In this document: positions 35,671-43,693 of the stretch, piece by piece
How the letters are laid out: every line of letters starts with the position of its first letter
How positions within the stretch are numbered: position 1 is the first letter of the stretch
Origin: Streptomyces regalis
GTDB taxonomy: Bacteria; Actinomycetota; Actinomycetes; Streptomycetales; Streptomycetaceae
Assembly: GCF_001509475.1 (NCBI RefSeq)
Contig: NZ_LLZG01000036.1
Span: 84,059-148,058 of the forward strand
Direction: 5' to 3'
DNA: 64,000 bases
Program-made: the position numbers and the translations under genes
Notes under the pieces: model-generated
What the model was told of the DNA's origin: nothing
The model's database searches: none
The model's input: the letters and a program-made list of their open reading frames with translations, nothing else

Positions 35671-36852
35671 ATGGCAGAAGTGATCGACCTGGGGGAGCTC
35701 GGGGGAGCGGGCTTTCGCGAGAACCCGCATCCGGTGTACGCGCGTTTGCGTGAGCGGGGCCCCGTGCACCGCGTCCGGCTGCCCGACTGGCAGTCCGAGG
35801 TCTGGCTGGTCGTCGGACACGAGGAGGCTCGCGCGGCGCTCGCCGACCAGCGGCTGTCCAAGGACGGCTCCAAGATCGGCCTGAAGTCGCTCGAAGAGGA
35901 GATGATCGGGAAGAACCTGCTGGCCACCGACCCGCCCCAGCACACCCGGCTGCGCGGGCTCATCTCGCGTGCCTTCACCATGCGCCGCGTGGAGGAGCTG
36001 CGGCCGAGGATCCAGCAGCTCACCGACGACCTCCTCGACGACATGCTGCCGCGGGGCCGCGCCGACCTCGTGGAGTCCCTGTCCCACCCGCTGCCGCTCA
36101 TCGTCATCTGCGAACTGCTCGGCGTGCCCGAGATGGACCGCGGGGAGTTCCGCAAGATGTCGACGGAGGCGATAGCGCCCACCAGCCCGGGCAACGAGGT
36201 CGACGCCTTCACGGGCCTCGGCGCCTACTTCACCGACCTGATCGAGGACAAGAGGTCTGCCGGGCCCGGCGGTGACCTGCTGAGCGACCTGATCCGCACC
36301 ACGGCCGAGGACGGCGACCGGCTCTCCCCGGACGAACTGCGGGGCATGGCCTTCATCCTGCTGATCGCCGGGCACGAGACGACGGTCAACCTCATCACCA
36401 GCGGCGTGCACGCCCTGCTCACCCACCCCGATCAACTCGCCGCCCTGCGCGCCGACATGACCCTCCTCGACGGCGCGGTGGAGGAGATGCTGCGCCACGA
36501 GGGCCCGGTGGAGACGGCGACGTACCGGTATGCCGCCGAGCCCCTGGAGATCGCCGGCATCACCGTCGGGAAGGGCGAACCGGTGATGGTCGGCCTCACG
36601 GCGGCCAACCGGGACGCGAGCCGCTATGCCGCTCCCGACACCTTCGACATCCGCCGTGACGCCCGGGGCCACGTCGCCTTCGGCCACGGCATCCACTTCT
36701 GCCTGGGCGCCCCCCTGGCCCGTCTGGAGGCCCGCACGGCGATACGGTCCCTGCTGGAGCGCGCTCCCGGTCTGGCGCCGGACGGTCCACCTGGGGAGTG
36801 GTTGCCGGGGATGCTGGTGCGGGGGGTGCGGAGTCTGCCGGTGCGCTGGTAG
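35671..36852 (+). CDS. Cytochrome P450
   Basis: A 393-residue soluble bacterial P450 (CYP105/107-like layout). The I-helix oxygen site is LLIAGHETTVNLI, the ExxR helix reads VEEMLRHEGPVETATYR, and the haem loop is VAFGHGIHFCLGAPLARLEA with the thiolate Cys. The ATG at 35671 is preceded by GGAGGGG, better than the GTG six codons earlier. No ferredoxin gene is adjacent. It follows the response regulator by 42 bases and may be part of the same transcript. Substrate unknown. Confidence 0.9.
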   Translation: MAEVIDLGELGGAGFRENPHPVYARLRERGPVHRVRLPDWQSEVWLVVGHEEARAALADQRLSKDGSKIGLKSLEEEMIGKNLLATDPPQHTRLRGLISRAFTMRRVEELRPRIQQLTDDLLDDMLPRGRADLVESLSHPLPLIVICELLGVPEMDRGEFRKMSTEAIAPTSPGNEVDAFTGLGAYFTDLIEDKRSAGPGGDLLSDLIRTTAEDGDRLSPDELRGMAFILLIAGHETTVNLITSGVHALLTHPDQLAALRADMTLLDGAVEEMLRHEGPVETATYRYAAEPLEIAGITVGKGEPVMVGLTAANRDASRYAAPDTFDIRRDARGHVAFGHGIHFCLGAPLARLEARTAIRSLLERAPGLAPDGPPGEWLPGMLVRGVRSLPVRW

Positions 36853-36855
36853 CGG

Positions 36856-36870
36856 ACCGGGCGCCCGGGT
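36856..36870. terminator. Short palindrome between convergent genes
   Basis: ACCCGGGCGCCCGGT-type palindrome (ACCGGGCGCCCGGGT) immediately after the P450 stop and before the stop of the convergent oxidoreductase; it could contribute to bidirectional termination. Confidence 0.4.
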
Positions 36871-36885
36871 TGCCGAGTCCGGTTC

Positions 36886-37908
36886 TCACAGAGCCGCAGC
36901 CGGAGCCCCGCCCGCGATCTCCGCGAGCGCGACCGGTCTTCTCTCGCTCCGCGACAGCTCGCACGCCTCCGCGATCCGCAACGCCTGCAAGGCCTCCCGC
37001 CCGTCGCAGGGATTGGCCCGCTCCCCGCGCACCACCTCCACGAACGCGTTCAGCTCCGCCTCGTACGCCGGTCCGAACCGCTCCAGGAACCCCGACCACG
37101 GCTTGTCCGCCGCGGGCGGCCCGGTCGGCTCGGTGGACGCGATCGGCGTACGGTCGTCCAGACCGACCACGATCTGGTCCAACTCCCCGGCCAGCTCCAT
37201 GCGTACGTCGTACCCGGCGCCGTTCAGTCGCGTGGCCGTGGCCGTGGCGAGCGTGCCGCCGTCCAGCGTCAGCACCACCGCGGCCGTGTCGACGTCGCCC
37301 GCCTCGCGGAACATCGCGGGCCCGGCGTCCGACCCGGCCGCGTACACCTCGACGACCTCGCGCCCGGTCACCCAGCGCAGCACGTCGAAGTCATGGATCA
37401 GCGTGTCCCGGTACAGCCCGCCGGACAGCGGCAGCCACTCGACCGGCGGCGGCTTCTGGTCGCTGGTGAGTGCCCGCACGGTGTGCAACCGCCCGAGCCG
37501 CCCGGACCGCACCGCCTCACGTGCGCCCACGTACCCCGGGTCGAAGCGGCGCTGGAAACCCATCTGGAGAATGGTCCCGGCGCTCTCCACCTCCCCGATC
37601 GCGTGCAGCGTGCCCGGCAGATCGAGCGCTATGGGCTTCTCGCAGAACACCGGAAGTTCCGCCCGTGCTGCCCGACCGATCAGTTCGGCGTGGGCCGACG
37701 TCGCCGTGGTGATCACCACCGCGTCCACACCCCACCTGAAGATCTCGTCCACTCCGGGCGCCGCCGTCTCGCCCAGGCGCCGCGCCAGTTCCTGGGCCCG
37801 CCCGCCGTCCGCGTCCGTGAGGATCAGGGAGCCGACCTCGCGATGGCGGCTCAGCGTGTTGGCGTGAATCGTGCCGATGCGGCCCGTACCGATGACCCCG
37901 ATGCGCAT
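36886..37908 (-). CDS. Gfo/Idh/MocA-family oxidoreductase (inositol 2-dehydrogenase-like)
   Basis: A 340-residue NAD(P)-dependent sugar or inositol dehydrogenase. The Rossmann loop is MRIGVIGTGRIGTIHANTL, the family E-K-P reads VFCEKPIALDL, and the catalytic region has LYRDTLIHDFDVLRWV (Asp/His pair). Length and motifs match inositol 2-dehydrogenase/scyllo-inositol dehydrogenases. It is divergent from a GntR regulator, with the box ATGTCAGGACAAT in the shared promoter, so it is probably controlled by that regulator together with the ROK kinase. Confidence 0.85.
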   Translation of the reverse strand: MRIGVIGTGRIGTIHANTLSRHREVGSLILTDADGGRAQELARRLGETAAPGVDEIFRWGVDAVVITTATSAHAELIGRAARAELPVFCEKPIALDLPGTLHAIGEVESAGTILQMGFQRRFDPGYVGAREAVRSGRLGRLHTVRALTSDQKPPPVEWLPLSGGLYRDTLIHDFDVLRWVTGREVVEVYAAGSDAGPAMFREAGDVDTAAVVLTLDGGTLATATATRLNGAGYDVRMELAGELDQIVVGLDDRTPIASTEPTGPPAADKPWSGFLERFGPAYEAELNAFVEVVRGERANPCDGREALQALRIAEACELSRSERRPVALAEIAGGAPAAAL

Positions 37909-37949
37909 GGAAACAAAGTGGGGGTTCAGTGCGTACGCTGTCAATGAAT

Positions 37950-37962
37950 ATGTCAGGACAAT
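37950..37962. promoter_or_regulatory. Candidate GntR operator, divergent promoter
   Basis: ATGTCAGGACAAT, containing the near-palindrome TGTC-AG-GACA. The same 13 bases occur at 38829-38841 upstream of the ROK kinase. Another TGTCA half-site lies 12 bases to the left. Confidence 0.6.
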
Positions 37963-38010
37963 CGAACTACACTACTTCCCGTCAACAACGCGTAGAGCTA
38001 CGCTCGGCCC

Positions 38011-38775
38011 GTGCCGAAACCAGAAGTGGATCCGATCGTGGAACTCGAGCTCAGTGTGGACCGGAGCAGTCCGGTGCCCTTGTACTTCCAGCTTTCCCAG
38101 CAGCTCGAGGCCGCGATCGAGCACGGAGCGCTGACGCCCGGCAGTCTGCTGGGCAACGAGATCGAACTCGCCGCACGCCTCGGCCTGTCCCGGCCGACCG
38201 TCCGCCAGGCCATCCAGTCGCTGGTCGACAAGGGTCTGCTGGTGCGCCGTCGAGGCGTCGGTACGCAGGTCGTGCACAGCCAGGTCAAGCGCCCGCTGGA
38301 ACTCAGCAGCCTCTATGACGACCTGGAGTCGGCCGGCCAGCGCCCGGCGACCAAGGTGCTCGTCAACACCGTCGTCCCGGCGTCCGCCGAGGTCGCGGCG
38401 GCGCTGGGAGTGGCCGAGGACAGCGACGTGCACCGGATCGAGCGGCTGCGCCTCGCGCACGGTGAGCCGATGGCGTATCTGTGCAACTTCCTGCCGCCCG
38501 CCCTGATCGACCTGGACACCGCGCAATTGGAGGCCACCGGCCTGTACCGCCTGATGCGTGCCGCGGGCATCACCCTGCACAGCGCCCGCCAGACGATCGG
38601 CGCCCGCGCGGCCGGCGCCGAGGAAGCCGAGCGCCTGGCTGAGGAGGAGGGCGCCCCGCTCCTTACGATGCAGCGCGTCACCTTCGACGACACAGGGCGA
38701 GCCGTCGAGTACGGCACCCACACGTATCGTCCGACGCGGTACTCCTTCGAGTTCCAGTTGCTGGTGCGGTCATGA
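38011..38775 (+). CDS. GntR-family (HutC/UTRA) transcriptional regulator
   Basis: A 254-residue regulator. The winged HTH is at about 25-85 (PLYFQLSQQLEAAIEHGALT, PGSLLGNEIELAARLGLSRP, TVRQAIQSLVDKGLLVRRRG). The UTRA ligand domain follows, with RIERLRLAHGEPMAYLCNFL and AVEYGTHTYRPTRYSFEFQL. Such proteins often sense phosphosugars. The start is GTG at 38011; no strong ribosome site is seen. Its neighbours (sugar dehydrogenase on one side, ROK kinase on the other, both with the same box) point to control of a sugar or inositol pathway. Confidence 0.85.
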   Translation: MPKPEVDPIVELELSVDRSSPVPLYFQLSQQLEAAIEHGALTPGSLLGNEIELAARLGLSRPTVRQAIQSLVDKGLLVRRRGVGTQVVHSQVKRPLELSSLYDDLESAGQRPATKVLVNTVVPASAEVAAALGVAEDSDVHRIERLRLAHGEPMAYLCNFLPPALIDLDTAQLEATGLYRLMRAAGITLHSARQTIGARAAGAEEAERLAEEEGAPLLTMQRVTFDDTGRAVEYGTHTYRPTRYSFEFQLLVRS

Positions 38776-38828
38776 GCGTCAGCTCGTACGCTCCGGGTCA
38801 GGTGAAATAGACCGCTTGGTACGTTGCA

Positions 38829-38841
38829 ATGTCAGGACAAT
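38829..38841. promoter_or_regulatory. Candidate GntR operator upstream of ROK kinase
   Basis: ATGTCAGGACAAT again, here extended symmetrically to TTGCA on the left and TGC on the right. It lies about 170 bases upstream of the kinase start. Confidence 0.6.
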
Positions 38842-39012
38842 GCGCCGTCCCTGCGCTGCGACGCCCTGAAGGGGCGCGGGGCTGTGTCGATATGCGGCTC
38901 CGCCGCGTGGGCGCGATCCACCACAAACCGCCCGCACTCGGCAGATCACAGGAACCGCCCCATTGTTCCCCCGCCCGGCACACGTCCCGACGGTGAGGCA
39001 GAATCGGCCGTG

Positions 39013-40164
39013 ATGAGCACCTACCGCGACCTCACAGCCGCCCCCATCGGCTCCCGCCGCGCGCCCGCGCTCCGCACGGTCGGCCCCCGGGAGCGCCGCT
39101 CACACCTGTCGGCGCCCCGCGTGCCGACCGTGGGCATCGACATCGGCGGCACCAAGGTGATGGCGGGCGTCGTGGACGCCGACGGCAACATCCTGGAGAA
39201 GCTCCGCACGGAGACCCCGGACAAGTCCAAGAGCCCGAAGGTCGTCGAGGACACGATCGTCGAGCTGGTCCTGGACCTGTCCGACCGCCACGATGTGCAC
39301 GCCGTCGGCATCGGCGCGGCCGGCTGGGTCGACGCCGACCGCAACCGCGTCCTGTTCGCGCCGCACCTGTCCTGGCGCAACGAGCCGCTGCGCGACCGCA
39401 TCGCGGGCCGCCTCGCCGTACCCGTCCTGGTCGACAACGACGCCAACACGGCCGCCTGGGCCGAGTGGCGCTTCGGCGCCGGCCGTGGCGAGGACCACCT
39501 CGTCATGATCACGCTGGGCACCGGCATCGGCGGCGCGATTTTGGAGGACGGGCAGGTCAAGCGCGGCAAGTACGGCGTCGCCGGTGAGTTCGGCCATATG
39601 CAGGTCGTGCCCGGCGGCCACCGCTGCCCGTGCGGCAACCGAGGCTGCTGGGAGCAGTACAGCTCCGGCAACGCACTGGTCAGGGAGGCGCGCGAGCTCG
39701 CCGCCGCCGACTCGCCGGTGGCGTACGGGATCATCGAGCACGTCAAGGGCAACATCGCCGACATCACAGGCCCGATGATCACCGAGCTGGCCCGCGAGGG
39801 CGACGCCATGTGCATCGAACTGCTGCAGGACATCGGCCAGTGGCTCGGCGTCGGCATCGCCAACCTCGCGGCCGCCCTGGACCCGTCCTGCTTCGTGATC
39901 GGCGGCGGCGTGTCGGCCGCCGACGACCTGCTGATCGGCCCCGCGCGGGACGCCTTCAAACGCCACCTCACCGGCCGCGGCTACCGGCCCGAGGCCCGTG
40001 TCACGCGGGCCCAGCTCGGCCCCGAGGCCGGCATGGTCGGCGCCGCGGACCTGGCCCGCCTGGTCGCCCGCCGCTTCCGGCGCGCCAACCGGCGCCGGGT
40101 CGAGCGCTATGAGCGCTACGCGCGGTTTGCGGAGGCACGCCGGTCGACGCAGGGGTCCGCGTGA
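39013..40164 (+). CDS. ROK-family sugar kinase (glucokinase-like)
   Basis: A 383-residue ROK protein without an HTH, so a kinase. The phosphate loop is TVGIDIGGTKVMAGVVDADG, the catalytic Asp is in VLVDNDANTAAWAEWRFGAG, and the ExGH motif with the zinc site reads GEFGHMQVV then CPCGNRGCWEQY. It should phosphorylate glucose or a related hexose. An unusual N-terminal leader of about 38 residues precedes the domain; the ATG at 39013 is chosen and a later start is possible. It overlaps the next gene by four bases (GTGA). Confidence 0.85.
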   Translation: MSTYRDLTAAPIGSRRAPALRTVGPRERRSHLSAPRVPTVGIDIGGTKVMAGVVDADGNILEKLRTETPDKSKSPKVVEDTIVELVLDLSDRHDVHAVGIGAAGWVDADRNRVLFAPHLSWRNEPLRDRIAGRLAVPVLVDNDANTAAWAEWRFGAGRGEDHLVMITLGTGIGGAILEDGQVKRGKYGVAGEFGHMQVVPGGHRCPCGNRGCWEQYSSGNALVREARELAAADSPVAYGIIEHVKGNIADITGPMITELAREGDAMCIELLQDIGQWLGVGIANLAAALDPSCFVIGGGVSAADDLLIGPARDAFKRHLTGRGYRPEARVTRAQLGPEAGMVGAADLARLVARRFRRANRRRVERYERYARFAEARRSTQGSA

Positions 40165-40742
40165 CCGTGACCGTACCTCGCCAGGCAGACTCCCCGGACG
40201 AGCCGCAGCAGCCGACCGAGGACCGCCGCCACAAGATCCGCCGCAGGGCGATCACCCTGCTCATCATCGTGCTGCTCATCGGCGTACCGGCCGGCTATCT
40301 GGTGATCTCCGCCAACCAGAGCCGCGACAGCGGCAAGGACAAGGAGGCGAAGTACTCGGCGACCGGCCTGACGGAGGGCTGGCCGTCGAGGGTCCAGCGC
40401 CGTATCTACAAGATCACGATCCCGGTTCCCTCGTACAAGGTCGCGTACTACGAGACGAACAACTGGAGGACCAGCCGCCTCTACGTCCAGTTCGAGACCA
40501 CCGGCGTCGGCCTGGACGCCTACCTGAAGACCATGGGCCTCAGCCGGGACGACCTGAAGCCGGACGACATCACCATCAGCGCCCGCGACCAGAAGATCAC
40601 CGGCTGGGAGTTCACCGGCCCGGGCCCGTGGTACGGCCTCCTCCACGAGCAGAAGAACCCGGCGCCCACCCACGACATCGTCGTGAACATGTCCGACCCG
40701 GACCAACCCTTCGTGTACGTCGTCTCGCGCACGGTCCCTTGA
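40161..40742 (+). CDS. Single-pass membrane protein coupled to sugar kinase
   Basis: A 193-residue protein. A charged N-terminus (residues 1-30, EDRRHKIRRR) is followed by one transmembrane helix (AITLLIIVLLIGVPAGYLVI) and an extracellular domain of about 140 residues with YYETNNWRTSRLYVQFETTG and ITGWEFTGPGPWYGLLHEQK. No family is recognised. Its GTG overlaps the TGA of the ROK kinase, so translation is coupled, which suggests a role linked to the same sugar, though the domain gives no catalytic clue. Confidence 0.7.
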   Translation: MTVTVPRQADSPDEPQQPTEDRRHKIRRRAITLLIIVLLIGVPAGYLVISANQSRDSGKDKEAKYSATGLTEGWPSRVQRRIYKITIPVPSYKVAYYETNNWRTSRLYVQFETTGVGLDAYLKTMGLSRDDLKPDDITISARDQKITGWEFTGPGPWYGLLHEQKNPAPTHDIVVNMSDPDQPFVYVVSRTVP

Positions 40743-40785
40743 TCACCCCGTGAGGTTTCCGGCCCGAGCCGGGCGCCGGGGCCGA

Positions 40786-40808
40786 TTGTCAGACCCCGCC
40801 CGTAGAGT
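40786..40808 (+). promoter_or_regulatory. PafBC/RecA-NDp-like DNA-damage promoter
   Basis: TTGTCAG, then exactly 10 bases, then TAGAGT. This matches the form of the RecA-NDp (PafBC-dependent) promoter of mycobacteria, TTGTCAG-N10-TAG. The site ends 44 bases upstream of the SNF2 start. The same arrangement occurs at exonuclease III (49334-49356). Confidence 0.6.
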
Positions 40809-40852
40809 CGAAGACGGTTGATCCGACTCATGGGCGGGAGGTGGCAGGACGT

Positions 40853-43693
40853 ATGAGCGACAGGGCCGCGCAGCGCGGCAGCACCGCGGTGGCCGAGCGC
40901 GCGGGGGAGGCCGTCCCTGTTCGGCTCGCTGCCCTCTTCCTGCCCGCGCCCCTCCCGCGCGAGGGGCGGATGGCCTTCTGGGACCCGGAGGGCGGCCCGC
41001 TGCCCGCCGAGGACACGGAGCTCACCGTCGTACGGCGTCATGGGGCCGGAGTCCGCCGCAGGACCACACCCGCGCTGTCCCTGCCGATCGCCGACGCGCT
41101 GCCGCTGCTCGTGCGCGCCCGGCGCGACCCGGCCGCCCATCCCGCCACCGCCTGTTGGGGCGCGGCCGCGCTGCACGCGCTCCGGCTCGCCGCCCGCGGC
41201 CGGCTGCTGCCCGGCCTGACCCCCACCGGCCACGACGCCTGGCGGGCCGGCCCCCTCGACCCGGACGACATCGCGCACCTGCGAGCGGTCGCCGCGGCCC
41301 TGCCGTACGAAGGTCATGCGGTCCCCCTGACCGGCCCGGGCCCGCTGCGGCTGCCCGAGCCGGAGGCGCTGATGCGCTCCTTCCTGGACGCGGTCGCGGA
41401 CACCCTGCCCCGCACCCCCGCCGCACCGCACGCCTCGGGCAGGCCCTTCGCCGCGCGCGAGGCCCAGCGGCTGCCCGACGCCCACGACTGGGCGGCCGAG
41501 GTCGCCGCCGGCATGGACGCGGGCGTGCGGATCTCGCTGCGCCTGGACCTGTCGGCGTACGACCTTTTCGACCACGGGGGTGACGGCGTGCGCAGCGCGG
41601 GCGCGGCCGTCGTCCAGGTGCACAGCCTCGCCGACCCCACCCTGGTGGCCGACGCGGCCGCCCTGTGGTCGGGCGAGGCGGACGCGGCGTTCGGGCCACG
41701 CGCGCGGGTGGACGCGGCGCTGGCGGTGCGGCGCGCGGCCCGGGTGTGGGCCCCGCTCGACCGGCTGTCCGAGCAGGACGCGCCCGATGTGCTGGCCCTG
41801 TCCGACGAGGAGTTGGGCGACCTGCTGGGCGTGGCCGCGACCCGGCTCGCGGCGGCCGGGGTGGCGGTGCACTGGCCCCGGGACCTGGCGCAGGACCTGA
41901 GCGCCGCCGCGGTCGTACGGCCGGCGCCGGGTTCGGCGACCGACGGCACCGGCTTCTTCGAGAGCGAGGAACTACTCCAGTTCCGCTGGCAGTTGGCGAT
42001 CGGCGGCGACCCGCTCACCGAGGGCGAGATGGACGCGCTCGCCGAGGCGCACCGACCGGTCGTCCGGCTGCGGGACCGCTGGGTGCTGGTCGACCCGGCC
42101 CTCGTCCGCAAGGCCCGCAAACGCGAACTGGGCCTGCTCGACCCGGTCGACGCCCTGTCCGTCGCCCTCACCGGCAGCGCGGAGGTCGACGGCGAAACGG
42201 TCGAGGCGGTACCGGCCGGCGCCCTGGCGGCCCTGCGCGACCGCCTGACGGCGGGCGTACGCCCGGCTGAACCGCCGCCCGGCCTCCAGGCCACCCTCCG
42301 CGACTACCAACTCCGGGGCCTGGCTTGGCTGGATCTCATGACCTCCCTGGGCCTCGGCGGCTGCCTCGCCGACGACATGGGGCTCGGCAAGACGATCACC
42401 GTCATCGCCCTGCACCTCAAGCGCGCCCGGACGGCCCCGACCCTGGTGGTCTGCCCCGCCTCGCTGCTCGGCAACTGGCAGCGGGAGATCACCCGTTTCG
42501 CGCCCTGCGTCCCCGTCCGCCGCTTCCACGGCCCGGATCGCACCCTGGAGGACATGGACGGCGGCTTCGTCCTCACCACGTACGGCACGATGCGGTCGAC
42601 GGCACCGACACTGGCCCGGCACACCTGGGACATGGTCGTCGCCGACGAGGCACAGCACGTCAAGAACCCGTACTCGGCGACGGCGAAGGCCCTGCGCACG
42701 ATCTCGACGCCCGCGCGCGTGGCGCTGACCGGCACACCGGTGGAGAACAACCTCTCCGAGCTCTGGGCCCTGCTCGACTGGACGACTCCGGGCCTGCTCG
42801 GCCCCCTGAAGTCCTTCCGCGCCCGGCACGCCCGCGCGGTGGAGAACGGCGAAGACGAGGAGGCAGTGGCCCGGCTGGCCCGTCTGGTCCGCCCCTTCCT
42901 GCTGCGCCGCAAGAAGTCCGACCCCGGCATCGTCCCGGAGCTGCCGCCCAAGACCGAGACGGACCACCCGGTCCCGCTCACCCGGGAACAGGCCGCGCTC
43001 TACGAGGCGGTGGTGCGCGAGTCGATGCTCGCCATCGAGACGGCGGAGGGCATTGCGCGCCGAGGCATGGTGCTGAAGCTCCTGACGTCGCTGAAGCAGA
43101 TCTGCGACCATCCGGCGCTGTACCTGAAGGAGACCGAAGCGGCGGCGACCGAGCGGTCGGCCGTCCGCTCCGGCAAGCTGACCCTGCTGGACGAACTGCT
43201 GGACACCTTGCTGGCCGAGGACGGCTCGGCGCTGGTCTTCACGCAGTACGTGGGGATGGCCCGGCTGATCGCCTCCCACCTCGCCGCCCGGGCGGTCCCG
43301 GTGGACCTGCTCCACGGCGGCACGCCGATCCCGGAACGCGAACGCATGGTGGACCGCTTCCAGAGCGGCGCGACCCCGGTCCTGGTGCTGTCCCTGAAGG
43401 CGGCGGGCACCGGCCTGAACCTGACCCGCGCGGGCCATGTCGTCCACTTCGACCGCTGGTGGAACCCAGCCGTCGAGGAACAGGCCACCGACCGCGCCTA
43501 TCGCATCGGCCAGACCCAGCCCGTCCAGGTCCACCGCCTCATCACCGAGGGCACCGTCGAGGACCGCATCGCGGAGATGCTCGAGTCCAAGCGGGCCCTG
43601 GCCGACGCGATCCTCGGCTCCGGCGAATCGGCCCTCACGGAACTGACGGACCGTGAGCTGTCCGACCTCGTGTCACTGCGGAGGGCGTCATGA
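40853..43693 (+). CDS. SNF2/DEAD-like ATP-dependent helicase
   Basis: A 946-residue Swi2/Snf2-type translocase. The N-terminal 450 residues are the actinobacterial SNF2-associated region (a pre-helicase domain with RLPDAHDWAAEVAAGMDAGV and LQFRWQLAIGGDPLTEGE). The helicase core has Walker A CLADDMGLGKTITVIA, the DEAQ box VVADEAQHVKN, VALTGTPVENNLSELWALLD, PFLLRRKKSDP, LVFTQYVGMARLI and the C-terminal AGTGLNLTRAGHVVHFDRWW with QATDRAYRIGQTQPV. The ATG at 40853 is chosen; GTG at 40841 is possible. The stop overlaps the SWIM gene by ATGA. A DNA repair or defence role fits the upstream damage-type promoter. Confidence 0.9.
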   Translation: MSDRAAQRGSTAVAERAGEAVPVRLAALFLPAPLPREGRMAFWDPEGGPLPAEDTELTVVRRHGAGVRRRTTPALSLPIADALPLLVRARRDPAAHPATACWGAAALHALRLAARGRLLPGLTPTGHDAWRAGPLDPDDIAHLRAVAAALPYEGHAVPLTGPGPLRLPEPEALMRSFLDAVADTLPRTPAAPHASGRPFAAREAQRLPDAHDWAAEVAAGMDAGVRISLRLDLSAYDLFDHGGDGVRSAGAAVVQVHSLADPTLVADAAALWSGEADAAFGPRARVDAALAVRRAARVWAPLDRLSEQDAPDVLALSDEELGDLLGVAATRLAAAGVAVHWPRDLAQDLSAAAVVRPAPGSATDGTGFFESEELLQFRWQLAIGGDPLTEGEMDALAEAHRPVVRLRDRWVLVDPALVRKARKRELGLLDPVDALSVALTGSAEVDGETVEAVPAGALAALRDRLTAGVRPAEPPPGLQATLRDYQLRGLAWLDLMTSLGLGGCLADDMGLGKTITVIALHLKRARTAPTLVVCPASLLGNWQREITRFAPCVPVRRFHGPDRTLEDMDGGFVLTTYGTMRSTAPTLARHTWDMVVADEAQHVKNPYSATAKALRTISTPARVALTGTPVENNLSELWALLDWTTPGLLGPLKSFRARHARAVENGEDEEAVARLARLVRPFLLRRKKSDPGIVPELPPKTETDHPVPLTREQAALYEAVVRESMLAIETAEGIARRGMVLKLLTSLKQICDHPALYLKETEAAATERSAVRSGKLTLLDELLDTLLAEDGSALVFTQYVGMARLIASHLAARAVPVDLLHGGTPIPERERMVDRFQSGATPVLVLSLKAAGTGLNLTRAGHVVHFDRWWNPAVEEQATDRAYRIGQTQPVQVHRLITEGTVEDRIAEMLESKRALADAILGSGESALTELTDRELSDLVSLRRAS

